A stretch of DNA of 64,000 nucleotides from contig CAIIXF020000008.1 of assembly GCA_903813345.2 (NCBI GenBank), forward strand, positions 17,404,822 through 17,468,821, in the 5' to 3' direction. The notes beneath the pieces are model-generated. The model saw nothing but the letters and a program-made list of their open reading frames with translations, searched no databases and was not told the origin of the DNA. A program made the translations under genes and the position numbers. Origin of the DNA: Owenia fusiformis. Lineage: Eukaryota; Annelida; Polychaeta; Sabellida; Oweniidae. Of this stretch, positions 22,591 to 37,500 are shown piece by piece (the stretch's first letter is position 1; each line of letters opens with the position of its first letter).

Positions 22591-25500
22591 CTACTGTTGC
22601 ATGTCTCTACCAAGGTTTGTCAACTGGAATCAAAATATTTTATTTAAAAAACAAAATCCCCAATACAAATACAGCTGCTAGAATAAATATGAGTGCAGCA
22701 AATTAATTGAATTACAAATGAGAGCTGTGAAAGTTTTAGCAAATTCTTGACAATTGGCAAATTAAGATAAAAAATAATTATTCAAAATTTTAATGTTAAG
22801 CTGGAACGTATTGCAAACTTCTCAAAACAACAAGTGATTTGGGTAAATGATGCTAATAGAATGGTATTTCTTTCACCTCAACAGTATCAAGATGTGACAG
22901 ATACATCAAATTAAAGCCTTCATTCAGAAGGTCATATCTATAAGTCTAAATATGAGAACTTGATGCCAACCACGGCCCACCAACAGCCACCTTGCAACCG
23001 CTGTCACAAAAACAGAGATTAATAACAATAATCACCACTAACAATAAACACCACTTTTGGTGGTGACATAATAATAAAAGGTTCAGTGACCACACATGTA
23101 AGTCTGATTTGTTTTTCAAGTATTTGATTCTTATGTCGCTCTTGTGTAATCGAAACATGTGAGTTGTACTTCACATGTTTGAACACACTGGGGCCCGTCT
23201 CAAAAGTGTTCCCAGAATTCCTTGTGAAAAGGCCTCACCTGTTTCAAGAACTGCGCAGCATTAAAGACCTCGCTACAACCATATATGATCCTCTTCTCCC
23301 CTGATCCACCTTTACTCTAGATGATAATAGCAAAATTATAATAATTACAGTATACTGTACTTAGTCATGAAATTGATGACCAATTATTTGGAAATCTGAA
23401 GTTGAAATACAGGGGATCTTACAAGTCACGTATAGTATCATAAAACATTGATCGACTGATTGTAGCAGTTAACATTGTTAGACTTGACAAAATTAATTTA
23501 ACTCAATATTTATAATGCACTTTCTTTATAAATTCTTGGAATGTGGGATGCGCATGATCAAAATATTTACAGATGTGTAAGAACAAAATTGGGAGAGGGG
23601 AAATCAAAAGAATGAAAAATCAATATCAACAATTTGCAAGGTTTTACACTATCCTCAAGTTATCTAAGCATTGAGATTTTTTTATTCTAAATAGCTCAAT
23701 TAAATTGTTTTCTTTATATAATCCAGGGGTATATACATGTACAGGGTGTTTCATGTATGCAGTCCCCTCTAAACTCATACATGTAGTATTGCCAACCTAT
23801 CATGTTATATATCAGTTTGTTCCTTATGGAAAGTTACATAAGATTGCAAAATTTCAGAATCCAGAGGCATTCCTGAAAGAAACAATACAATGTATGAGTT
23901 CAGAGGGGGAGCATACATATGAAATACAGGTACCTTGTACACCTGTCTTACCTTGCTGTAGTCCATGAGGTTCTGATATTCTATATAGTTTCCCCCTCCC
24001 ACCATGAACACAATGGCATCTTGGAATGGTGATCTGTTACGTGGTATAGAACTGAAAGAATGTGAATTCAAACAGAGTAATGAATTGAATTCTGACATGT
24101 TCGTTTAGTACAACCTCCTAAGCAGGTGTCCAGAATCCATACATTCTTCTTCTCCCCAAGGGAAAAAAGAAGAAATTTTGGATTTTGGAGTCCTGCACTC
24201 GAAGGATGGGTTTAGTACAGAACTAAAATTGAAAATACGAATGGTGTTACAGGTTATGTGAGATTTATAGTGGTTAACTTATCAAAGTTCAATTCAGCAT
24301 CCAAACAGAATCTAGTGATGCAGAGGCCCCATGTGATATTTTGGTCTCTTTTCAAAAAGAATGTATGTATCCTAATTAGCATTCATTAAATATACGCGCA
24401 TTGATTTATTTGATCATATTAATCATACCATATGAATCAAAGTAACTGATAATTTTGTCAGGTACATTCAAAAATAAAGGAAATGTTTAGAAAGAAAATA
24501 TTTAGTGAAAATATAATTTTATCTTGTAAGGGTGACATTCACCCTTTTAATATGATTATAGTTTCAAATGTGACTAAAACATCAAACAAACAATTAGAGA
24601 CATTGTACCAGATATGAAATCAATTTAAAAAAAATAAATAAAAGAGACGGACTAGTCAAAGAGGTGGTGGCTTTGGTTCCAATTTCTACAAACTCTTTCT
24701 AAAATACAATTCTGGTTGAAGAGATGATGTGTCGGGAATGTTGAGGGGAGCAGCGGTTTTATGCAAGACTACACCACATGAAAATGAGCGCAAGTTGATA
24801 CACATATGAAATTGAAAATTCATAGACATTTTATGTACCTATCTGAGCCGCGGAGAAGTTTTGGGTCAAAGTATCTGTAGTCGTCAGTTTCCTGGGAAGA
24901 TCTCATCTCAAGTAGGTTGTCTGCTATACGCGTCACTGGCAAATTCTAAAAGACAAGAATTTTGAAAACATGTTTTGATGTGACAGTTAAGGATGTAATG
25001 CCCTAAACAGGGAGACTGACATCAAGTGTTAATTAGACAGTCTAGATTGTATGGGACAAATTTACAAATGTATAATTATTAGAAAATATTACAATAACAA
25101 CAATTTTCTCAATAACTCACATGTCTCTTGACGACAAGATTTTTCACACCCTCCATGGCAAATTCAGAAGCTTGAGACATCAACTTTGAGAACATGCTGC
25201 AAACATTCAAAATAATAGGGAGATTAAGTTACATGCTTTTTTTAATAAGTATGTAATATTTACACCCCAGGGGATAACTGTTTCGCTCTCAATTCACTTT
25301 TCCAAGAACCTAATTACAATTATTTTCCGTATACCTTTATACTCAATCAGCCAAGTAAACAGTACAAATGGAAGAACTAATCCACAGAGGACAATAAATC
25401 TACATGTTCACGTACAATTAAAAAAAATGTGTATCTTTATATTGTACCTAATATTGCAATACAACGTATATAGAACATTCATGAATCAATGTCATATTGC

Positions 25501-28500
25501 CCACTCACTTATTGGTTTTGGCTGTGGGTTCTTTGCAATGTACCCGGCAATGAAACACTAAAATCTATCCCATAATAATACAAAAAAGGTCACACAAAAG
25601 ATTGAAACGGATTTCCATTGACAGGAAAAGAACAGAATTTGATGTAACATACACGAAGATTACAATAACAAGGCATTAACATGCAAAATGTCAACACATG
25701 ATATTTGTTACAGACCAGACTTGCCAACCTCCCGTTTTTTTACGGGAATCTCCCGTAAATTTTTTGTTTTTCCGTAAAAAATACCAAACTCCCATACCGT
25801 TTTCTCCCGTAAAAACTCCTGTAAACTCCCATACCGTATTTCTACTAAAATCTCCCGTAATTTTTTAAAAAAATATGGCCGTAAAATCTCCCGTATTCTT
25901 GCTGAAATCTCCCGTATTCTGGTATAACTCCCATAAAATCTCCCGTATTCTTGGTATAACTCCCGTAAAATCTCCCGTATTCTTGGTATAACTCCCGTAA
26001 AATCTCCGTTTTTTGCTGTCGAAATCTACCGTATTTAAAAGGAATTTGACAAATTTGTGACCTTGATCATGCAGGCACACTTCTTTCTTTTACTCCAAGA
26101 AGGATTGGCTCCCATGGTTCACTATCGATACTTTCATAAATAACTTAAAAGTACTTCATTCCCATGATGCAAATTGCTTTTCTGTGATCAGTTCGGTATA
26201 AGTTTGCACACCAAATGTCCACAAACGGGGGCCAGTTCATATTCTGTCATACTTCTGTCGGGAGAATACATTTTGTTTTTATATGGCGCTAAACAAAATA
26301 TTCCCGCAATATAAGGCGCATTATGGGTAGGGATTGCTGTGAAATAATGAACGTAAGTGACATCTATCTTAGATTATAAGTTCTAATTAATTTATTAACT
26401 GCGCATGCGTCATAATAATTTCAACCAATTAAATCGCTGGATTTAATGCTCATACGCGAAAAACCGAACCTAAAAATTGAACCTCACGCAGATTGCCCTT
26501 AGCATATAGTGAACGCCACATATACATTTTACTTAGCTTTGATCAATTCGTTTCCAAAGTAATAAAATGTTGTATCTATAATCTAAACAGATCATATTAA
26601 TAATATAGACAGTTTGAAATATAAATCATCCCAGAGTTTGACAATTTGAACTACATCAGTTAAAATAATTATATGAAATAAACAATTTTTGTGGTGGTTC
26701 GAAGTTGCATTATAATTTGAAGAGTTCTATCCTGTTTTTTCATAAATCTACCGTAAAAACTCCTTTCAAAATCTACCGTAAAAACTCCGGTTTTTTTCAG
26801 AAATCTACCGTAAAAACTCCCATTTTTTTCAGAAATCTACCGTAAAAACTCCCGTTCTTTCAAAATCTACTGTAAACTCCCGTTTTTTCAAAATCTAAAG
26901 TAAAAACTCCTATTTTTTCAGAAATCTACCGTAAAAACTCCCGTTTTTCAAAATCTACCGTAAAAACTCCAGTTTTTTCAGAAATCTACTGTAAAAACTC
27001 CCGTTTTTTCAGAAATCTACCGTAAAAACTCCAGTTTTTTCAGAAATCTACCGTAAAAACTCCAGTTTTTTCAGAAATCTACCGTAAAAACTCCAGTTTT
27101 TTCAGAAATCTACCGCAAAAACTCCAGTTTTTTCAAAACCTACCAAAAAAACTCCCGCAAAAACTCCCGTTTTTTCTGAAATCTTCCGTAAAAAAGTCAC
27201 GTTTTTTTAAATTTACCGCGAAAAATACCTTTTTTAAAAAATCTCCCGTAAAAACTCCTGTTTTTTCAAAATCTCCCGTGAAAACTCCCGTTTTTTTTTC
27301 AAAATTTACCGCAAAAACTCCAGTTTTTTTAATTCTCCCGTAAAAACTCCCGCTTTTTTTCAAAAAAATCCGGCAAAAACTACCGGATTTTGAAAAAAAC
27401 TCCCGTAAAAGTACCGCAATTTTTTTAAATCTCCCGAAAAAATTTCATTTTAGGTTGGCAAGTCTTTTTCCAGAAATCTACCGTAAAAACTCCCGTTTTT
27501 TAAAAATCTACCGCAAAAACTCCAGTTTTTTCAAAACCTACCAAAAAAACTCCCGATTTTTCAAAACTTCCGCAAAAACTCCCGTTTTTTCTGAAATCTT
27601 CCGTAAAAAAGTCATGTTTTTTTAAATTTACCGCGAAAAATACCTTTTTTAAAAAATCTCCCGTAAAAACTCCTGTTTTTTCAAAATCTCCCGTGAAAAC
27701 TCCCGTTTTTTTTTCAAAATTTACCGCAAAAACTCCAGTTTTTTTAATTCTCCCGTAAAAACTCCCGCTTTTTTTCAAAAAAATCCGGCAAAAACTACCG
27801 GATTTTGAAAAAAACTCCCGTAAAAGTACCGCAATTTTTTTAAATCTCCCGAAAAAATTTCATTTTAGGTTGGCAAGTCTGCAGACACCGAAAGCTGGAC
27901 ACCAACTGCCGACCAATGTCCACAAAAAAAGTTGGACACTATAACAATATGTCACCACTTCTGGCAGATACTCATCTCAACAACACAATGAAATGTTGAG
28001 CAATATTTTTGTTTTCCAGTGTAAATAATAAATTTAAAGTTCAAAGTCATAAATTAAAGAATAAGTACAGAAATTCAATGATTTTTAAAGGTGCGATCCA
28101 GGGGTGCAATTTACATGTTTGACATAAATATGGCAATAAAACCTGCAATCATATATTTGCCATAAATTATGGAATTGAGGCCTTAGTTATTATTCTAATA
28201 AGATAAAGATATATCATATTAGAATTAAGGAATTTGAGGTCTTTGGCAATGGCCAGAATAAAATTTGAGGTCATATATTTGACATAAATCATAAAATCGA
28301 GGTCTTTGTTATGATATCAATATGATTAACAGACAAGAAACACAACTATTTGCATTTATGAATTTTAGCGGTCATACATACTCCAAATAGACCAGTAAAT
28401 CAATTGTTCTTGCAATTGTGACGTCAGGTAGCATATTAGAATTCAAAATAAATTACCAGAGTAACCATGGTTAAAAATACTTGTTTAACTTTAAATGTAA

Positions 28501-31500
28501 GGCATATAGTTTGGGAAACTTAAATAAAATCAAATAATGGTAAATTGAGGTTTTATAAGATAATAAAAGCAAAATGGAACAAGGAACCCTACTTGGATTT
28601 AATCAAAAATGAAATAGACAGAAATAACTTGACAAAGCTAAGAATTAGGTCGTTACACAAAACCAATTACCCCTATTGAAGAAAGAAAATGTTTAATGTG
28701 TAACAAGAAAACCGGTTCAGAATGCCATTTCCTATTAGAATGCAATAAGTTAAAAGATGTTCGGTCAAGTTAGATGGATAAAATAAAAAAACACTGTCAA
28801 AATTTAGAAAACATGAATAACGTGGAACATAAATTAATGTTTCTATTTAATTCAGAGGGAATAATATTAAATATACTAGCAAAATATATATCTAATATTT
28901 TTATCAAGAGAAAAAAACACGAAATGCATCCAATAAAATCTTGCAATGATCAAGCACCCTAGTTAATATAATATATAGATAGTTAGTTAAGCTTTTTAAT
29001 TTTTTTTCTGTTTAAGCTGTACACTTTGCCCAAATGTATAATAAAGCTCATAATAATAATATATGAACATTTATAGATGGGCATGTAATATTAATTATTA
29101 TATAATATTGATTATAATAAATCAAACTCCAAGATCCAGTGAATCAGAGGACAGTGAAAGTATTACTATTACTCTATCCATGATAATTAAAAAGAAAATT
29201 AATTTATTAAGCTCCAAACAAATAGTTACTTCTCTTGCAGTGAAAACCTGAAGGGCCAAAGGGAACACATCTTCCGTCACTAAAAGCGCAATAAGTATAC
29301 AACAAAAATATAATTTGATAATAACAAATATTCAATAAAATTTGTTATCAGCACTTCCATATATGGTCATTACTTACCCGACAGTTTTTGTTCCACCTCC
29401 ACCATACTGGCTTGGCGCTGCCGTAATTTTTGTATAAGTTCTAAAATTGTGAATTAAATTAGATTAATATTAATTTTCAAAGAAAAAATACTTAATGGGC
29501 ATGTACCACTGCCATAATTTTTTTCAATGTGTAAACCTATTTAAGTTGATACATTTATAAGTTGGCAATCAGGTGATATAGACAGTAATATAAAAATGCA
29601 ATGTGTTATTTTGTTTATAGACAACTACATTGCATTGGAGGGGATCCCAATGAACAAAAAAATGATCACCACTAAGTTAAACTGATAAGTTGTACACTAC
29701 ATGTACGCTCGTATATATGTTTATAGTCTTATCCTTAGCTTAGTATTGCACCAGGCCCCTATATACTGTTTAATTGGTAATTTTGTCTAGTCATTTAATT
29801 TGCCCATTGTGTAATTTTTGCCAGGTTCGGAAAATTAAATGTTGGAAATATTATCTTCATAATGTTATACAATGGGGAGTTTCTTGTCAATAGGAAAACT
29901 AAAATTAGGAAAATGATAAAATTTGACAATTCGGCAAAAACACTCAGATTAAATACCACTTATACAGCATCACCTCTCTCAAATAATATATACAGCTCAT
30001 AAACAAGTTAGTACTGAAATAAACGGGGGACCAAACTTGATGCAAATTTGTAATTAGCAATCAATTTCTTACTTCCATCTCCTAACATATTGTAGAGGTT
30101 CTAGGTCACAGTTAGAGCCCTGCAGTGCAACACTGTATTGGTCAATCTCAGCCTGAAATATACATTTTAACATACAGTTAGAGCCCTGCAGTGCAACACT
30201 GTATTGGTCAATCTCAGCCTGAAATATACAATATAACATACAGTTAGAGCCCTGCAGTGCAACACTGTATTGATCAATCTCAGCTTTAAACATACAATAT
30301 AACATACAGTTAGAGCCCTGCAGTGCAACACTGTATTGGTCAATCTCAGCCTAAAATATACAATATAACATACAGTTAGAGGCCTGCAGTGCAACACTGT
30401 ATTGGTCAATCTCAGCCTAAAATATACAATATAACATACAGTTAGAACCCTGCAGTGCAACACTGTATTGATCAATCTCAGCCTTAAACATACAATATAA
30501 CATACAGTTAGAGCCCTGCAGTGCAACACTGTATTGGTCAATCTCAGCCTAAAATATACAATATAACATACAGTTAGAGGCCTGCAGTGCAACACTGTAT
30601 TGGTCAATCTCAGCCTGAAATATACAATATAACATACAGTTAGAACCCTGCAGTGCAACACTGTATTGATCAATCTCAGCCTTAAACATACAATATAACA
30701 TACAGTTAGAGCCCTGCAGTGCAACACTGTATTGGTCAATCTCAGCCTAAAATATACAATATAACATACAGTTAGAGGCCTGCAGTGCAACACTGTACTG
30801 GTCAATCTCAGCCTAAAATATACAATATAACATACAGTTAGAGCCCTGCAGTGCAACACTGTATTGGTTAATCTCAACCTAAAATAAAGAGTAATCATGG
30901 ATATAGTTATCCTTATCACATGATATTGTGTATGTGGGGGTTCTTTAACTTGTGTTACGAGAGATTTTGATAATGGCCTGTATATCCTGAGGAAAATTAA
31001 GATATCTTGCCTATGGTAGGAAGATACAATTTCTATATCCCACTATTACATACTTTGTGATTAGAATTTTTATTTAACTGCGAAAAAAAATTTTGTAATG
31101 AAAACTCAGGACAATCGATCGACATTAATTAGTATAGCAGATCTGCTCAACATATATATTACCATAAAAGGGCATATACATGTACTGCATGTACTTACTT
31201 CTGACATTTGAGGCCCACAAATGAGAGCTATGATAAACAACCTCATCTTGTCTTCTGGGGTTCCAGCTACAAAAAATTATTTAGTTAAGATTATTATTTC
31301 ATTTATATTATTTTTACTTAGAATTAATGTGATGAAGAATGAAAATGTAAAAATGTCACAAATTGTGGAGGTCAAAGTTATCAAACTGGGGGTCATTAAC
31401 AGAAACTTTGTAAAGTTACAAATTCCTAAATCAATTGTTGTAACCATGGATATAATGACGTCACAGTTTGAGAACAATGGACATTACGAATTCCTAACTT

Positions 31501-34500
31501 TAGGAAGTTTCTGTTAATGGCCCCCAGGATCACAATGCTATTTCTCAATGCTCAGGAAAACTTAAAAAGCTTCTACCCATAAGGTAATCAATTATCTTCT
31601 GAAATTGCACTAATTTTGAGATATTGGAGTTCAAAAATGGGAAAAGGTCAAATATAATAAAGTTCAAGGTCAATTTTCAATGTGCATAAGTTTAAATATT
31701 ATTTTTTTAAAGTTACCAAGAATTCATTCATATATATCTGATTTCAGATTTTATAATATCTAAGGTCAAAATAATATTTTGGGGATTCTCAAGAGAGACT
31801 AATAAATCAATTTAGCATAAGGGAATTGCATTTCTAGTACATTTCATTTGACTGTTTATACTATACCTTCAGGATCTGTTATAATGTCCATTAGAGACTT
31901 ATCCTGAAACAAAGGAATGTGTTCATTTTTCTTCCTTAAAAACCACCAATTTTTTCTTCATTCCAATCGAATTCATTTAAATAAAATATGACTGCCAAAA
32001 CCACAGAATATGAGACAAAAATAAGACATGTAAGAGTCATCAAGGTTATCATTTGTTTAAATATTGAGTGATTCTTATAATTTGAGCATCATTATTTCTT
32101 AATAAGAGAAAACATGAAGAATATTACATTACACACAGACTGAATCTTTGAAGCATTTATACATAAAACCAAAAAGTAATAAATGTATATAACTAAATGT
32201 ATCCTTACCAGCTGAGATCGGCTCATAAGTTTTTCTTCTGTTTCAAAATAGATATCTAATTTTCGTGCCTGGAAACAGAGTTTCATGACTTCATTATCAT
32301 TATTGTATAATAGCTATTAATAATATTCAATGTTAAGTATCCAGAAGCCTAGTTCATATCTCTTTCAAGAACATAAGCTTAGCACGCTCTTAGCCAGGTT
32401 GGGGAGGTTCCACCAAAAAATTCTTTCAAAATCACAAAGTTTTTCACCATTCTGAGAAATTTTGCCCATTTTTTAGGCCAAATTGGCAAATGTGAGCCCC
32501 CTCGAATATTTTTCCCTTGGCCATGGGCCTACTTAGTGATATCTGATATCATCAAATTTTTTATTTCTAAGCAATATGGTTCAGGATGGAGGATGATATC
32601 CCACTAAACATTTCATTTATTTACGTTATGATAATTGCACTTACTTTTATATGGTCTAGCAGTGCAGTGGCAATATTTGTGTGCTGGTCTATTAACCTTT
32701 TCTTTTCTAACAGCTCTGGTAGTGAACTGCAACAAAACATACAGCATGAAAGTTTAGCGCAAAGTAAACTTGATTACGAATTAAAGATTGTACAGTGTAC
32801 TTTAACTTTACTATTCAATAAATAGTTCACACGCCTTTTAGAAAGAACCCCCTCCCATGTTTAAAGATGTGAGGAACTTACCTAACTGCAGATGTAAGTT
32901 TTGCAGTGTTGTCAGAGAGCATACTAATTGCACCGTCGTCTTCTCCCTCAAGACCCTACAACATTGAAATAATGAAATAACAAGGCATTAACATGCAAAA
33001 TGTCACCATCTGCCATTTGTTACAGATGCCGAACGCCAAACACCATCCATAAAAAAAGTTGGAGACCGTAACAACATGACTGTGGTGACATAAAAATTAT
33101 TATTCACAATAATTTCAGTTATGGCCTAATGAGAGTTTAAGGTTTAGGTCAGTGAGCCAGAATTTCCTGTTTCCCAGTAATCTATGATAGAAGTCCTCGT
33201 AATTTACTCTGAACAAAATGCGGATGATCTTGGGAGAATGCTTCGTCAGGAAAGATGAGATCTCGAGAGCACATTCCACTTTAAGGAATAGAAAGTAAGA
33301 GTAAGGGTCTTTATATCCACTAAAATAGACACAAGTCAGGGGTTTCATTAGCAGCAGGCAACAGGCGATTTTATACAGTATAATAAAGAATAAAAAAACT
33401 GTATTTTCATTAGCAGTTTCATTACTCTCAGTGAAAACATAAAATATAACAAATGCTCCCTCAAGGCTCTACAGCATAGGTATATAGATAATCAATGCTC
33501 CCAATGTACTCTACAACACAGGGCAGTTCGGCTTTGTATAAAAAACCTCCTACCTCATACCCACTTACCCACGTACATGGGACATGATACAGTATTTGAA
33601 GGGTTCAATTTTAAAGATCTTAGTTTATTAAATCTTAGTTAATGATGAATTATAGATGCATTTGTAACAACCCTTGATAGCAAGTTGCTACTACAGCCCA
33701 GCTAGGTTCGATTTCCACTCGGGGCATCGAATTTTGCACACTTTCTTTCAATTCCTTAGCTGGCTTGTTGGACCTATGTTCGGTCATTAGTTAGTTATTC
33801 CCCTGGGGCGCCTTCGAGTCATTACACACTAGAAAATGCACCCATATGCCTTTATTTATGGATCTGTCATATGTCTAGTCATAAAATAAAGCCGGTGTAA
33901 AAGGGTAGGTGGTCCTATCAAATTTTGGTCCTACTCTCTATTGATTTATATTGTGACCTAATTACAATTATTTTCATTATTATTTATACACAGACAGGGC
34001 CAGTAAGGGTCGTAAGGAAAGGGGACCATAATCCCCAGGGGACCATAATTTCTTTTTCACCGGAATTGAAGAAATGTTAATAAAATTTGAGCTATTTTGA
34101 GATTTAATAATCTTTAAAATTGAACTCTTCAATGACTGTATCATGTCCCACATAGGTGGGTAGGTGGGTATGAGGGAGGAGGTTTTTTATACAAAGCCGG
34201 GCAGTTCAACTTTTATTCCCCCGCCTTCATGTGGTCAATGATATAGTTTTTTAAATTGCATATCATTAGAGAAATACAAATCTTACCATTGCAGTTTTTA
34301 GTCTTTTGACATCATCTTCCTGTGATCTATAAGATTCTAACTCCTCTTGCACAGCCTCTGCCACTTGGGGGAATGGGCTGTAAGGCAAATTAACAGTTTA
34401 CAAATCTATATACTGTATGCAATCTTCACAACATTAGGGAAAAACCAATAACAACATGTTATTCAAATCTGTACATATCATATCCGGAATATAATAATTA

Positions 34501-37500
34501 AGGACAAGGCAATAACACACAAAATGCTACCACCTGAGATTTTTTACAGACGCAAACCTCCAAACACTGTCCACAAAAACGTTGGGTACAATAACAATAT
34601 GTTACCACAAGCTACTGACTATGTGTCTGAGTAAAGTTCATTCTTTGCTTCTGGGCTTGTCCTTTTATCATAAATAAATGTACCGGGACACATATTTAAG
34701 TACTTTGAACAAGCCCGTAGCCAGGATTTGCCAAGGGGGGTTCAGTTTTCAAAAATTTCCAGGACGGGTTCACATTTGACAATTTTGACCCAAATATGGT
34801 GAAAATCACTTAAGTGCTCAAAATGGTGAAAAACTGCATAATTTTGAAAGAACCGCCCCCCTGGCTACAGGCCTGTTGAAAAAATTACTCCTTAATCCTA
34901 AATACCTCCATGATTGATAATAATTGAGACAGCAACACCTCGAACTTATATTTGTCTGAATTATTCAAATGAAAATTCCTCACCTTCCTTTGTGAGTATG
35001 CCAGAACTTGTCATGAGGGTCAAGGTCATACGATTTCTTTTTCTTACGTGGTGGACGAGCTTGCCCGGGAACAGGCGCTGATTCTGCATCTTCTATTTCA
35101 ACACGATTTAATTTTAAATCCTAAAAGATAAATATTCATCCCTTATACATTATTATCAATAAGTTCACATTTTTAGTTTTAATTGTGCAAAAACAGTCTA
35201 AGAGACAGTCAGTAAAAAAAAGAAAAATGCTATAAATTAAACAATTTAAAAAGACCCCACCATCTTATAACCGGAAGTTCACCAAATGAAAAACAAGTCA
35301 AATTCCCAGAGATTTTGGCGATTATTTGATTTGGTGATTTTTTGGATTTGCCAAATTTACCAAATTAAAACGCTCGCCAAATTGAAGACAAATATATGAA
35401 CAATATTTCAATCTTAATCATATGATACTCAATATACTATATACTCAATATGATATTACTCAAAATCTTATATAACTCAAAATCATAAGCTATTACTCAA
35501 AATCATATGATATCACTCTAATTATATACTACTCGAAATTGTATGATACTACTCAAAATCATGTACATGTAGTACATGTATATCAATTTGACCCTATGAA
35601 TATTTCAAACTTTTTTTCTCCATGCAAATGGATGTGATATATATATATCAACAATATGTGTGGGATGAACCAATTACATTGAAATATTATACTGATATTA
35701 ATAACTAACTTTGGCATACCGCATGTAGTATTCATGTGATGAATATAATCAATATTAAGTATTAATTTATTAATACCAAGTGTGATCTGGTTGGGGATTT
35801 AAGGTAGCTCAGCATGTTCAGAAATTTCAATGGGTCCCTGATTGGAGGCTGATATTGGTTTCAGGTACACATAACTATCTATTTTGATTACACAATGTAA
35901 CATCAATGATAATGTATCCTTTTGAATGTACTTTTTGAACAATTTCACATCAGATTTACAACTAAACAATATGCTATATGATTTAATTAAATATATCTAA
36001 AAAATTTAAAATCTATTCAAAGGATTGGTATTGATATATTGAACTTTTTGAACACACGTTTCTCTTAAACCAGTCATCAAAAAATTCTGAAAATTTTACA
36101 CATTGAAAATTTAATGGTCATCTTTTGAATGGTAACAATATTATTTGAAAAAAATGTGTATACTTCTCTAAATTGTTTAAGAAAAAACAACAGACACTTC
36201 TTTTGTTCTTGGTATCATATGTTCAGAATGAAACGAAACATTTATCCGAACCTCATTGGAACAAAATGACATAAACACAACGTGTTTAGGTCTCTCAATA
36301 TTGTAATTGTACAAAGGAAAGTTTGGTTGATTTAAAAAAAGTATCTTGTTTATCTTAATCTTTATCTATTTCGAGGGTTTTTGTTTTAATTTTTTGAATA
36401 CTTTTTGTAAAATCAACCAAAATTTCCTTTGTATAACTATAATATTAAGAGGTTTAAGAAAATGTTGTATATGCTATTTTGTTCCAACAAGCTTCAGAAA
36501 GATATTTCATTCCCAAGAATTAGTAAAAAGGAACAAAGAACAATTGCACTAAAAAACAAAAAATGTTAACAAATACAGTTATATATATAAATATACAATA
36601 TATAAATAATTTTTGCATTAAATTGTTGTCAATCAGTCAAAATTACATAAAGGACCGTGTTTTTTACAAATGTTTTCAATAATTGGTTTAAGAGAAAAAC
36701 TTTGTTAAATTCAGTTCACCATATCGATACCAATCCTTTCTGAACATGAGGATATACAGTATTAAGTGTTTCAAAAATTCTTGAAAGTCCATGAATATAG
36801 TTTCATTTCTTTGTATACTTCTGTCAATGCATGAGATAAAATGAATTTCCCATTTTTAGCTGAGAGGGTGTACTATATACCCAGGATGTACTATACAAAG
36901 TAGGTGACGAAGATATTAAACATAGGATGTACGAAGACATTTGGAAAATTGAAGATATTAAATATAGGATGCAAAAAGACATTTGGAAAATTGAAAATAT
37001 TAAATATAGGATGTAAGAAGACATTTGGAAAATTGAAGATATTAAATATAGGATGTAAGAAGACATTTGGAAAATTGAAGATATTAAATATGGGATGTAA
37101 AAAAACATTTGGAAAATTGAAGATATTAAATATAGGATGTAAGAAGACATTTGGAAAATTGAAGATATTAAATATAGGATGTAAAAAGACATTTGGAAAA
37201 TTGAAGATATTAAATATATGATGTAAGAAGACATTTGGAAAATTGAAGATATTAAATATAGGATGTAAGAAGACATTTGGAAAATTGAAGATATTAAATA
37301 TAGGATGTAAGAAGACATTTGTAAAATTGAAGATATTAAATATAGGATGTAAAAAGACATTTGGAAAATTGAAGATATTAAATATAGGATGTAAAAAGAG
37401 ATTTGGAAAATTGAAGATATTAAATATAAGATGAAAGAAGTCATTTGGAAAATTGAAGATATTAAATATAGGATGCTTTAATAAGTTTGTATGTGTCACT

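Noticed and set aside
27133-27778. Two related 76- and 92-codon minus-strand frames rich in KKTGVF
   Set aside because: They translate the CCCGTAAAAAC repeats of the 25716-27881 element and its duplicated end.
30167-30919. 250-codon open frame on the minus strand
   Set aside because: It is an off-frame reading of the 66-bp exon-derived minisatellite; the unit length is divisible by three.
33660-33910. Second tRNA-derived SINE
   Set aside because: Only a B-box-like GGTTCGATTTCC is clear; no convincing A box or ends, so it is mentioned only inside the 33521-34207 element.
36824-37499. Open frames of about 200 codons on both strands
   Set aside because: They come from the 42-bp tandem repeat and have no unique sequence or domain.
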